NCBI RefSeq assembly: GCF_050587525.1
Contig: NZ_JBOBFT010000009.1
Location: 138,581-202,580, forward strand
Reading direction: 5' to 3'
Origin: Plantibacter sp050587525
GTDB lineage: Bacteria > Actinomycetota > Actinomycetes > Actinomycetales > Microbacteriaceae
Length of the DNA: 64,000 nucleotides
The position numbers and the translations under genes were made by a program. Of this stretch, positions 36,068 through 43,224 are shown in pieces. The notes below the pieces were generated by a model, which did not search any database, had not been told where the DNA came from, and saw only the letters and a list, made by a program, of their open reading frames with translations. The first letter of the stretch is position 1; each line of letters begins with the position of its first letter.

Positions 36068-36316
36068 TCAGGAAGCGCGGCGAGCTCGAGCTGCGCGACG
36101 CTTGAGTGCGCGACGCTCGTCCTCGCTGAGGCCGCCCCAGACGCCCGAGTCCTGACCGGTCTCGAGCGCGTACTGCAGGCAGACCTCGGTCACGCTGCAA
36201 TTGGCGCACACCTGCTTGGCCTTGTCGATCTGATCGACCGCCGGTCCGGTGTTTCCCACCGGGAAGAACAGCTCGGGGTCGACGGTGAGGCAAGCAGCTT
36301 TGTCGCGCCAGTCCAT
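36068..36316 (-). CDS. whiB1: WhiB1-type iron-sulfur transcription factor
   Basis: An 82-residue WhiB protein with the four cluster cysteines C9, C37, C40 and C46 (C-x2-C-x5-C), the GVWGG turn and a basic C-terminal helix ERRALKRRAARARR. It should carry a [4Fe-4S] cluster, bind region 4 of the primary sigma factor and respond to nitric oxide or redox change. Assignment to WhiB1 rests on length, sequence and the pdtaS neighbour. AAAGGAG lies 7 nt upstream of ATG. The upstream gap carries three short palindromes, unusual for this window. Confidence 0.92.
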   Translation of the reverse strand: MDWRDKAACLTVDPELFFPVGNTGPAVDQIDKAKQVCANCSVTEVCLQYALETGQDSGVWGGLSEDERRALKRRAARARRAS

Positions 36317-36353
36317 AGGGGAACTCCTTTTATTGCAGGGTAGATTTCTTCAA

Positions 36354-36436
36354 CCGACCAAATGGGTCGGGAAGCGAATGCCGATTCGCGAGGGGGATGA
36401 TCGTCCAGATTGGGATCTGTCCACTTCCTCGTGGAC
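36354..36436. promoter_or_regulatory. Three palindromes upstream of whiB1
   Basis: CCGACC-N5-GGTCGG (36354-36370), GCGAAT-GCCG-ATTCGC (36374-36389) and GTCCAC-N6-GTGGAC (36419-36436) lie in the 189-bp gap between whiB1 and the divergent membrane protein gene. They are sequence-unrelated and sized like operator sites. Confidence 0.45.
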
Positions 36437-36505
36437 GTCAAATCGGCCTCAATCATGGTTTCATATTGGTAGTAGCAAATCAATAGTCAAGTTTGGGATA
36501 ACTCT

Positions 36506-36937
36506 GTGAGTACCGACCATCACGTCCACGGCGAACCGCAGCGCGACCAGGCGGGCCGACACCCGTACGTCCGCGCGCTGACCGTCCTCCTGGGCGCTGA
36601 GGCGCTCCTCATGCTGGGGCTGTCCGCGTGGTTCCTGTTCGAACTGTTGGCGGCCACGCCGTCGTCGTTCACGAGCGCGCTCGCGATCTTCGTGATCCTG
36701 CTGATCGCGACGGCGTTCGTCGTCGCACTCGCGGTCGGCCTCATTCGTCGCCAGACGTGGATCCGCGGTGGAGCGGTCACCTGGCAGCTCATCCAGATCG
36801 CCGTCGCGATCGGTGCGTTCCAGGGGATCTTCGCGCAGCCCGGCATCGGCTGGCTCCTCCTCATCCCGTCGATCGTCGTGCTCGTGCTCCTCTTCACGAA
36901 GCCCGTGATCGCCGTCACTCGGCGCGATCTGCACTGA
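36506..36937 (+). CDS. Small integral membrane protein (Rv3217c-like position)
   Basis: A 143-residue protein with a hydrophilic start (about 24 residues, His-rich) and four predicted helices: LTVLLGAEALLMLGLSAWF, ALAIFVILLIATAFVVALAVG, QLIQIAVAIGAFQGIF and IGWLLLIPSIVVLVLLF. No enzymatic motif is seen. A small membrane protein occurs beside whiB1/pdtaS in mycobacteria as well, so this is probably conserved, but no function is known. GTG 36506 lacks a clear ribosome site; GATAAC just upstream may be the -10. Confidence 0.75.
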   Translation: MSTDHHVHGEPQRDQAGRHPYVRALTVLLGAEALLMLGLSAWFLFELLAATPSSFTSALAIFVILLIATAFVVALAVGLIRRQTWIRGGAVTWQLIQIAVAIGAFQGIFAQPGIGWLLLIPSIVVLVLLFTKPVIAVTRRDLH

Positions 36938-36961
36938 GGGACGCGGTTCGCCGCGTTCGGT

Positions 36962-37029
36962 CGCCCTTCCTCGCTCTGCCCTTCCTCGCTTCGGTCCTCC
37001 TCGCTTCGGTCCTCGCTCTGCCCTTCCGT
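36962..37029. repeat. Imperfect short tandem repeats (CCTCGCTTCGGT / CTCGCTCTGCCCTTCC)
   Basis: The pyrimidine-rich gap upstream of hsp20 alternates two 12-16 bp units, each occurring about twice. No gene is present. Confidence 0.5.
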
Positions 37030-37089
37030 GTCGCTCGCTGTCCGCGAACAGGGGAAGGTCTCGTCGGTGAACCCGGTTACCGTTAGATA

Positions 37090-37110
37090 GTTGAGTCAAA
37101 TGGGCTCAAC
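37090..37110. promoter_or_regulatory. HAIR element (HspR operator) upstream of hsp20
   Basis: G-TTGAGT-N7-GCTCAA-C: against the HspR-associated inverted repeat CTTGAGT-N7-ACTCAAG, each half-site keeps six of seven or five of seven bases with the exact 7-bp spacer. It lies 52 bp before the hsp20 ATG, next to a TTAGAT -10-like box, placing hsp20 under HspR heat-shock repression. Confidence 0.8.
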
Positions 37111-37162
37111 TTTGAAACGACTAGCCGGGCCGCGAACACGCTCCCGACCAAGGAGGAACACC

Positions 37163-37618
37163 ATGGCTCTCACCTTCGACCCCACCCGTGACCGCGAACG
37201 TATCGTCAACGGCCTCCAGAGCGCCGCTCAGGGCCCGCGCAAGATGCCGATGGATCTGTACCGCGACAGCGACGTCTACGTCCTCAGCGCTGATCTCCCC
37301 GGCATCGATCCGGGTTCCGTCGACATCGACGTGGACGGCCAGCTGCTCAGCATTCGTGCCGAGCGCACTCTCACGAGCGGTGACGGCGTCGCCTGGATCG
37401 CCCGCGAGCGACGCGCAGGCAGCTTCCTGCGCCAGTTCACGCTCGGCCAGGGCATCGACACCGAGCACATCGCCGCGAGCTACGTGAACGGCGTCCTGAC
37501 GGTCACCGTCCCCGTTGCCGAGCGTGCCAAGCCGCGCAAGATCGAGGTCGTGACGGGTTCGCCCGCCGAAGCCCCGGCATCGGAGACGGCTCCCGAGACG
37601 GCAGACGCCGCCGCGTAG
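37163..37618 (+). CDS. Hsp20/alpha-crystallin family small heat-shock protein
   Basis: A 151-residue chaperone starting at ATG 37163 with AGGAGG 6 nt upstream. The alpha-crystallin domain spans about residues 28-125 (PMDLYRDSDVYVLSADLPGIDPGSVDIDVDGQ to YVNGVLTVTVPVAERAKP) and contains the V-N-G-V-L-T-V-T-V-P strand. The C-terminal tail is Ala/Pro/Glu-rich. It holds unfolding proteins as an ATP-independent oligomer. The HAIR element just upstream makes it an HspR-regulon member like mycobacterial Acr2. It is a single-gene unit followed by a perfect 14-bp terminator stem. Confidence 0.93.
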   Translation: MALTFDPTRDRERIVNGLQSAAQGPRKMPMDLYRDSDVYVLSADLPGIDPGSVDIDVDGQLLSIRAERTLTSGDGVAWIARERRAGSFLRQFTLGQGIDTEHIAASYVNGVLTVTVPVAERAKPRKIEVVTGSPAEAPASETAPETADAAA

Positions 37619-37649
37619 CCCCTCGCCTCCGAGACGAGGCTGCCTGAAT

Positions 37650-37678
37650 GAGGCCCCGACACCAGGTGTCGGGGCCTC
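37650..37678 (+). terminator. Terminator after hsp20
   Basis: GAGGCCCCGACACC and GGTGTCGGGGCCTC form a perfect 14-bp inverted repeat around one base, 31 nt after the hsp20 stop. Confidence 0.75.
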
Positions 37679-37705
37679 GCTCGTCCTCGCCCTCGTACTC
37701 GGGCT

Positions 37706-37792
37706 GTTCACAACTCAGGAGCGTTCCGGCGTGTCGGGGACGGACGTCGGCGTGTCGCGGCCGACACGCCGCACGTCTCCTGAGTTGTGAAC
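37706..37792. repeat. 87-bp palindromic repeat, copy 2
   Basis: Same ends (GTTCACAACTCAGGA and its reverse complement), same length and same CGGCGTGTCG / CGACACGCCG internal blocks as the copy at 8594. Located between the convergent hsp20 and bcp genes. Confidence 0.88.
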
Positions 37793-37880
37793 GGGATCGA
37801 GGGGCGGCGATGCGATGTGCAGGCGGATCGCTCCGACGGAGCTCAGCCGGGAGCTTCGACGGGGAGGCCGAGCGGGGAGC

Positions 37881-38360
37881 TCAGGCGGGGAGGCCGAGCG
37901 CCTTCCGCAGGCTCTTGACGTGGCCAGTCGCCTTCACGTTGTACTTCGCGAGCGTGATCTTCCCATCGCCGTCGATCGCGAACGTCGACCGCAGGACGCC
38001 CGTCACGAGCTTGCCGTAGAGGTTCTTCTCGCCATAGGCGCCGTACGCGTTGTGCACCGCGAGGTCGGCATCGCTCAGCAGCGGGAAGTTGAGCCCCTCG
38101 GCCTCCTGGAACTCCTTGAGCGTGGCCGGCTCGTCCTTCGAGACGCCGAGCACCTGATAGCCGGAAGATGCGAGCGACGACAGGTTGTCGCGGAAGTCGC
38201 ACGCTTCCGTGGTGCAGCCGGGCGTCATCGCGGCCGGATAGAAGTACAGGATGACCTGCTTGCCCGCGTAGTCCGCGAGCGAGACGGAGGCGCCGTCCTG
38301 GTCGGTCAGAGTGAATGCTGGAGCGGTGTCGCCGGCTGCGAGGCGGATCGGTTCGGTCAT
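37881..38360 (-). CDS. bcp: Bcp-type peroxiredoxin (thiol peroxidase)
   Basis: A 159-residue peroxiredoxin. Peroxidatic C49 lies in YPAAMTPGCTTEACDFRD, with C54 as the likely resolving Cys five residues on, the atypical two-Cys Bcp pattern. GVSKDEPATLKEFQE, FPLLSDADLAV and the C-terminal RSTFAIDGDGKI region complete the fold. It reduces hydrogen peroxide and organic peroxides in the cytoplasm, with thioredoxin or mycothiol systems as electron source. The nearby sigR thiol-stress regulator is suggestive, but no SigR-type promoter is seen in front of bcp. Copy 3 of the 87-bp repeat lies just upstream. Confidence 0.92.
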   Translation of the reverse strand: MTEPIRLAAGDTAPAFTLTDQDGASVSLADYAGKQVILYFYPAAMTPGCTTEACDFRDNLSSLASSGYQVLGVSKDEPATLKEFQEAEGLNFPLLSDADLAVHNAYGAYGEKNLYGKLVTGVLRSTFAIDGDGKITLAKYNVKATGHVKSLRKALGLPA

Positions 38361-38401
38361 GCTGCCAGCCTACCGATCGCGCTGCATCGCCCTCCCGGGA
38401 C

Positions 38402-38488
38402 GTTCACAACTCAGGAGCGTTTCGGCGTGTTGTGGCCGACACGCCGGGCGATGGGTGCGACACGCCGCAGGTCTCCTGAGTTGTGAAC
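38402..38488. repeat. 87-bp palindromic repeat, copy 3
   Basis: Ends identical to copies 1 and 2. The interior has one CGGCGTGTTG and two CGACACGCCG blocks, the opposite block orientation from copies 1 and 2. It lies between the end of rsgA and the start of bcp, 42 bp upstream of bcp. Confidence 0.88.
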
Positions 38489-38555
38489 GCGGCGAGCTGA
38501 CCGAGCGACCGATGCGAGCGGGACGGACGCGGCCGTCGTCAGCGGCGTGGTCGAC

Positions 38556-39614
38556 TCAGTAGCTGTCGGCCTTGACCGCGGCGAACGTCGCGAGGAGCCG
38601 CTGCAGGGAGTCGAGACGGGCGAGCCCCGCTTCGCCGAGACGGCCGTCGGCCGCAGCCTCGTTCATCGCGCAGTCGGGGGCGTCCGGCAGATGCGTGCAC
38701 CCGCGTGGGCAGTCCTCGGCGATCTCCGCCAGGTCGGTGAACGACTTCAGGATGTTGTCCGTGTTGACATGACCGAGGCCGAACGAGCGGACGCCGGGGG
38801 TGTCGATGACCCAGCCGGTGCCGGTCGGGGCGACGACGCGCAGCGAGACGGTCGACGAGGACGTGTGCCGTCCGCGACCAGTCACGACGTTGACATGCCC
38901 CGTCGCGCGATCGGCCGTCGGGACAACCGCGTTCACGAGCGTCGACTTGCCGACGCCGGAGTGCCCGACGAAGACCGTGTCGTGGCCGACGAGCGCCTCC
39001 GAGATCTCCTCCACAGGCATCGCGTCTTCACGACTGCGGAAGACGCGGAGACCGAGGCCTGCGAAGTTCGCGAGGAATTCGTCGGGGTCCTGCAGGTCCG
39101 TCTTCGTGATACAGAGCATGGGGGTGATGCCGGCGTCGAAGGCTGCGACGAGGTACCGGTCCACGAGGCGCGCCCGTGGCTCCGGATTCGCGGCGGCGAC
39201 CACGATGAGCATCTGGTCGGCGTTCGCCACGACGACCCGCTCCATCGCATCGGTGTCGTCGCCACTGCGCCGCAGGAGCGTCTTCCGGGGCTGGATGCGG
39301 ACGATGCGCGACAGCGTGCCCTCCGCGCCGCTCGTGTCGCCGACGACGTCGACGCGGTCGCCCGTGACGATCGCCTGCTTGCGCAACTCGCGGGCCCGCG
39401 TGGAGGTGAGCACACGCTCGTCGTCCGTGCCCTCGTCGAGCAGGACCGTGTACCGTCCACGGTCGACGCCGAGCACTCGTGCCGTCAGGGCGTCCCTGTG
39501 CTCCGGCCTCGTCTTCGTCCGCGGGCGGTTCGCCTTCGGGTTCGGCCGGGTGCGAATCGAGGATTCGTCGATCTCCGGCTCGTCGTCGTCATCGTCGTCG
39601 GTCCACCAACTCAT
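38556..39614 (-). CDS. rsgA: Ribosome small-subunit-dependent GTPase A
   Basis: A 352-residue circularly permuted GTPase. An acidic N-terminal stretch (D/E-rich, residues 5-16) and basic linker are followed by an OB fold (about 45-115), then the permuted G motifs: G4 TKTD, G1 GHSGVGKST, G3 DTPG. A C-terminal zinc module CPRGCTHLPDAPDC ends the protein. It helps 30S subunit maturation. Its start lies 3 nt after the aroA stop, so both form one operon; aroA-rsgA next to the sigR/sigH locus is a conserved actinobacterial arrangement. Confidence 0.95.
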   Translation of the reverse strand: MSWWTDDDDDDEPEIDESSIRTRPNPKANRPRTKTRPEHRDALTARVLGVDRGRYTVLLDEGTDDERVLTSTRARELRKQAIVTGDRVDVVGDTSGAEGTLSRIVRIQPRKTLLRRSGDDTDAMERVVVANADQMLIVVAAANPEPRARLVDRYLVAAFDAGITPMLCITKTDLQDPDEFLANFAGLGLRVFRSREDAMPVEEISEALVGHDTVFVGHSGVGKSTLVNAVVPTADRATGHVNVVTGRGRHTSSSTVSLRVVAPTGTGWVIDTPGVRSFGLGHVNTDNILKSFTDLAEIAEDCPRGCTHLPDAPDCAMNEAAADGRLGEAGLARLDSLQRLLATFAAVKADSY

Positions 39615-39617
39615 CGA

Positions 39618-40970
39618 TCAGGCCCCGAGCATCGTCTGCCACAGCGACGTGAACTGCGGCAGCGTCTTGGCGGTCGTCGCGACGTTCTCGATCGTGATCC
39701 CGGGGACGACCAGGCCGAGCATCGCACCCGTGGTGGCCATACGATGATCGTGGTAGCTGTGCCATTCGCCGCCGTGGAGCGGTTTCGGGTCGATGCGGAG
39801 GCCGTCCTCGAGTTCCGTGACCGAACCGCCGAGCTTGTTGATCTCGGTCGCGAGGGCTGCGAGGCGATCGGTCTCGTGATGGCGGATGTGGCCGATGCCG
39901 GTGATGGTGGACGGGCCGTCGGCGAGAGCCGCGAGCGCTGTGAGCGCCGGGGCGAGTTCGCCGCCGGTCGTCAGGTCGAGGTCGACGGCCGTGATGCGTT
40001 CGCCCGCCTTTACCGTCAGGCGGTCTCCGTCGAGCGTGACTGTCGCGCCGAACTGCGGGAGCAGATCGATGAGGTCGGCGCCGACCTGCGTGGTGTGCGC
40101 CGGCCAGCCGGTGAGCGTGACGCTGCCACCCGTGACGAGCGCGGCGGCCAGGAACGGAGCGGCGTTCGAGAGGTCCGGTTCGAGAGTGACGTCGAGTGCG
40201 GCGATGGGGCCGGGCGCGACGACCCATTCGCCGACCGCGGGGCTCTCGACCGTGACGCCGCGGGCCGCGAGGCGGGCGATCGTCATCTCGATGTGGGGGA
40301 GGCTCGGCAGGCGTTCGCCGTTGTGGACGAGGTGCAGGCCATCCTCGAACCGCGCGGCGGACAGGAGCAGGCCGGACACGAACTGGCTCGACGACGACGC
40401 GTCGATCGTGAGCGTGCCGCCGGCGACCCGACCCGTGCCGTGGACCGTGAAGGGGAGGGCGCGGCGACCGTCATCGCTGAGATCGACGCCGAGCTCCATG
40501 AGCGAGGTGATCATCGTGCCCATGGGGCGGTTCCTGGCCGACGGATCCGCATCGAACACGGTCGGTCCGAGAGCGAGCGCAGCGACGGGCGGCACGAAGC
40601 GCATGACCGTGCCGGCCAAGCCGCATTCGACGGTCGTGCTGCCCGTGAGTTCTTCAGCCGGAGTGACGAGCCAGTCGGCGCCGAATGCACCGGAGCCCTT
40701 CTGCTCCTCGATCGTCGTGCCGAGCGCGCGCAGCGCCTCGACCATGTTGGTGCTGTCCATCGAGTGCAGCGGTGCGTGGAGCAGCGACGGGCCGTCAGCC
40801 AGAGCGGCCAGGACGAGCTCGCGGTTGGTCAGCGACTTCGAGCCGGGGAGGGACACCGTGGCATCGATCGGACCGGCCGCCACGGGGGCAGGCCAAGCCT
40901 CGTCGGGGCGCTCGGGCTCGGCATCGCCGTACACGTCGAAATCTGGTGCGGAATACGGATTGGTCAACAT
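39618..40970 (-). CDS. aroA: 3-phosphoshikimate 1-carboxyvinyltransferase (EPSP synthase)
   Basis: A 450-residue shikimate-pathway enzyme joining shikimate-3-phosphate and phosphoenolpyruvate. The N-terminal signature LPGSKSLTNRELVLAALADG, then GLAGTVMRFVPPVAAL, DASSSSQFVSGLLLSA and the C-terminal DHRMATTGAMLGL are present. Start ATG 40970; TACTGT on the minus strand lies 8 nt upstream, so the leader is almost absent. Its start codon sits inside the spacer of the divergent SigR-type promoter, so transcription of the two directions probably interferes. Confidence 0.94.
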   Translation of the reverse strand: MLTNPYSAPDFDVYGDAEPERPDEAWPAPVAAGPIDATVSLPGSKSLTNRELVLAALADGPSLLHAPLHSMDSTNMVEALRALGTTIEEQKGSGAFGADWLVTPAEELTGSTTVECGLAGTVMRFVPPVAALALGPTVFDADPSARNRPMGTMITSLMELGVDLSDDGRRALPFTVHGTGRVAGGTLTIDASSSSQFVSGLLLSAARFEDGLHLVHNGERLPSLPHIEMTIARLAARGVTVESPAVGEWVVAPGPIAALDVTLEPDLSNAAPFLAAALVTGGSVTLTGWPAHTTQVGADLIDLLPQFGATVTLDGDRLTVKAGERITAVDLDLTTGGELAPALTALAALADGPSTITGIGHIRHHETDRLAALATEINKLGGSVTELEDGLRIDPKPLHGGEWHSYHDHRMATTGAMLGLVVPGITIENVATTAKTLPQFTSLWQTMLGA

Positions 40971-40975
40971 TGGTT
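40950..40975 (+). promoter_or_regulatory. SigR/SigH-type autoregulatory promoter of sigR
   Basis: GGAAT (40950-40954), an 18-bp spacer, and GTT (40973-40975) match the SigR/SigH consensus GGAAT/C-N18-20-GTT exactly. It points to sigR, whose ATG is 38 bp downstream. Confidence 0.8.
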
Positions 40976-41013
40976 CCAACAGTAGTCGGAGCAACTGGAA
41001 GAAGGAGAAGCGG

Positions 41014-41691
41014 ATGTCCACTGCTGTGCTGGAACGTGCGGAAAGTCCGTCGGTCGGGCTGCCCGTAGACTGGCAGGTGATGACTTCCGTCGACCCAGAA
41101 CCACGCCCGGCGAAGCCGGACACCAGAACGCTGTTCGAAGAGCAGGCTTTGCCGTTCATCGACCAGCTGTACGGCGCTGCCATGCGCATGACGAAGAACC
41201 CAGCGGACGCGCAAGACCTCGTCCAGGAGACCTTCGTCAAGGCGTTCGCGGCGTTCGCACAATTCGAGCAGGGCACCAATCTGAAAGCCTGGCTCTACCG
41301 CATCCTCACGAATACGTACATCAACACGTATCGGAAGAAGCAGCGTGAGCCGTACCAGGGCACGATCGACGACCTCGAGGACTGGCAGATGGGCGGTGCT
41401 GAGTCGATCAGCGCCACGTCCAGTCGTTCCGCCGAGGCCGAAGCCATCGATCACCTCCCCGACAGCGATGTGAAGAACGCGCTCCAGGCGATTCCAGAGG
41501 ACTTCCGTCTTGCTGTGTACCTGGCCGACGTCGAGGGCTTCGCCTACCAGGAGATCGCCGACATCATGAAAACACCCATCGGGACCGTGATGAGCCGTCT
41601 GCACCGTGGCAGACGCCTCCTCCGTGACCTGTTGGCCGATTATGCGGAAGAACGCGGGTTCGCCGTTCGGAAGCAAGGGAGCAAGAAATGA
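41014..41691 (+). CDS. sigR: SigR/SigH-family ECF sigma factor (thiol-oxidative stress)
   Basis: A 225-residue ECF sigma factor. A variable N-terminus of about 35 residues is followed by region 2 (FIDQLYGAAMRMTKNPADAQDLVQETFVKAF... LYRILTNTYINTYRKKQREP) and region 4 (AIPEDFRLAVYLADVEGFAYQEIADIMKTPIGTVMSRLHRGRRLL). ATG 41014 follows GAAGGAGAAG. A later in-frame ATG at 41080 would give the shorter form known in Streptomyces, where two isoforms differ in stability; both are possible here. It is coupled by a 4-nt overlap to its anti-sigma factor. Its own promoter fits the regulon consensus. Confidence 0.93.
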   Translation: MSTAVLERAESPSVGLPVDWQVMTSVDPEPRPAKPDTRTLFEEQALPFIDQLYGAAMRMTKNPADAQDLVQETFVKAFAAFAQFEQGTNLKAWLYRILTNTYINTYRKKQREPYQGTIDDLEDWQMGGAESISATSSRSAEAEAIDHLPDSDVKNALQAIPEDFRLAVYLADVEGFAYQEIADIMKTPIGTVMSRLHRGRRLLRDLLADYAEERGFAVRKQGSKK

Positions 41692-41939
41692 GTGACTGCG
41701 GCTGCGACAAAGCCAAAAAAGACCTCGAGGAGTACCTCCGTCACGAGGTGTGCAACACCGAAGCATCAGACATCCGTGAGCACCTCGAGAACTGTGAGGA
41801 CTGCCGGAGTGAGGCGCTCGTCTCTCGAACGCTGACCGAGGCCGTGCAGCGTGCCTGCAAGGAGGCTGCACCCGAGGACCTGAAGAACCAGGTGCTCGCG
41901 AGCCTTCGCGCCGCTCAGGCGACGCACGAGCCCGCGTAA
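41688..41939 (+). CDS. rsrA: Mycothiol-system anti-sigma factor RsrA (ZAS family)
   Basis: An 83-residue zinc-binding anti-sigma factor. H32, C36 and C39 form the H-x3-C-x2-C ZAS motif, and C4, C6 and C22 add the N-terminal thiols that can form the redox disulfide. Reduced RsrA holds SigR; oxidation releases zinc and SigR. ATGA overlap with sigR ensures balanced synthesis. No membrane segment is present. The following 227 bp, up to the convergent pip gene, contain no gene or clear terminator that I can see. Confidence 0.93.
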   Translation: MSDCGCDKAKKDLEEYLRHEVCNTEASDIREHLENCEDCRSEALVSRTLTEAVQRACKEAAPEDLKNQVLASLRAAQATHEPA

Positions 41940-42166
41940 CGAACCTCTTCGGGGCGAGCCTGCGTTCCGCCGGCTTGCTCGCCGGATCGTGGCGCTCGGT
42001 TCAGTCGGATTTCGCGGCGTTCGTGCGCGTCTGGCGATGGGTGCTGCTCGATGCGCTCGCGTGTCCGCGCCCCTGTGTCGTGAGCGCTACCCGCGTTCGG
42101 GCGCGCTCGCCGCAGGGACCCGCGCTCGCGCAGTGGTGCCGTGTGATTGAGGAGGGGCGGACCACG

Positions 42167-43105
42167 TCAGCGGGCGAAAGCAGCGAGAGCTGCAGCGAGC
42201 ACGTCGATCATGGTCGTACCGCCGTGGCCGTCCTGCTCGATGACGTGCAGTTCGCTCGCCGGCCATGACCGATGCAGCCGCCACGCCGTCTCGAGCGGTG
42301 AGCTGACGTCGAGCCGGCCGTGGATCAGCACGCCGGGGATGGCGGCGATGCGCTCCACGCCGTCTTGGAGCTCGGTCGGGCCGAGGAACGCCCCGTGCCG
42401 CCAGTAGTGCGTGACGAGCGTCGCGAAGAGGAGCCTGAAGTCCGGATCCTGGTACCTGGGGCTCGGCCGGTGGTTCGGGTCGAGCGACACGTGGACGTCC
42501 TCCCACGCACACCAGGCGGCAGCCGCTGCGGAGCGGACCTCATCGTCTGGATCTGCGAGCAGGCGGGCGTAGGCATCGATGATTCGCTCGCCCTCGGTCG
42601 GGCCGGCAGCCGCGGCGAACGCATCCCACTCGCGCGGGAACACCCGTCCCATCTCCTCGGTGATCCATTCGACCTCGCGCGGTGTCGTGGTCGTGACTGC
42701 CGTCAGGACGAGCTCGGAGACCCGGTCCGGGTGCGCCTGCGCGTAGGCGAGAGCGAGCGTCGTCCCCCACGAGATGCCGGAGACCAGCCAGGACTCGATG
42801 CCGAGGTGCCCACGCAGTCGTTCGATGTCGTCGATCTGGCGATCGGTCCTGTTCGTCGACAGCTCCGCGGACGGGTCGATCGCGAGCGGGCGACTCCGCC
42901 CGCACCCCCGCTGGTCGAACGACACGATGCGATAGCGCTCGGGATCGTATTGACGGCGGTAGCCGTCGCTGTTCCCGGATCCCGGTCCGCCGTGCAGGTG
43001 CAGCGCCGGTTTCCCGTCGGCCGACCCGGACTGTTCCCAGTACACCCGGTTGCCGTCGGTCGTCGTCAGCCGTCCGGATTCGTACGGATCGATCGGCGGA
43101 AACAT
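42167..43105 (-). CDS. pip: Prolyl aminopeptidase (proline iminopeptidase)
   Basis: A 312-residue alpha/beta hydrolase of the S33 family. HLHGGPGSGNSDGYRRQYDP gives the oxyanion HGGPG motif, SFDQRGCGRSRP follows, and the nucleophile elbow is GISWGTTLALAYAQ (Ser near residue 110). The catalytic Asp and His are expected in GRLDVSSP and EQDGHGG at the C-terminus. It removes N-terminal proline from peptides in the cytoplasm. A single gene; the 61-bp inverted-repeat element lies just upstream, between it and the antiporter. Confidence 0.93.
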   Translation of the reverse strand: MFPPIDPYESGRLTTTDGNRVYWEQSGSADGKPALHLHGGPGSGNSDGYRRQYDPERYRIVSFDQRGCGRSRPLAIDPSAELSTNRTDRQIDDIERLRGHLGIESWLVSGISWGTTLALAYAQAHPDRVSELVLTAVTTTTPREVEWITEEMGRVFPREWDAFAAAAGPTEGERIIDAYARLLADPDDEVRSAAAAAWCAWEDVHVSLDPNHRPSPRYQDPDFRLLFATLVTHYWRHGAFLGPTELQDGVERIAAIPGVLIHGRLDVSSPLETAWRLHRSWPASELHVIEQDGHGGTTMIDVLAAALAAFAR

Positions 43106-43137
43106 CCCTCCACCCTATCGACCGCTCGTTCCAGCCC

Positions 43138-43198
43138 GCCGAGGGGACGCACAGTGCGGGTGCTGGGGCCTCAGACCCGCACTTCGCGACCCCTCGGC
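43138..43198. repeat. 61-bp two-part inverted-repeat element
   Basis: GCCGAGGGG...AGTGCGGGT pairs with ACCCGCACT...CCCCTCGGC: two 9-bp stems separated by a symmetrical 6-nt internal loop. It is located between the antiporter 3' end and the pip start (both minus strand), and may terminate neither or act as a processed spacer. Confidence 0.65.
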
Positions 43199-43224
43199 AG
43201 GAGGAGGAGCAGGAGGGAGAAAGC

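Noticed and set aside
36506..36937. Leaderless start for the membrane protein at 36506
   Set aside because: GATAAC is only 3 nt from the GTG, too close for the -10/+1 geometry seen elsewhere in the window.
41940..42166. Hidden gene in the rsrA-pip gap
   Set aside because: A 97-codon frame exists but is rich in unusual codons, lacks a ribosome site and partly runs antisense to pip.
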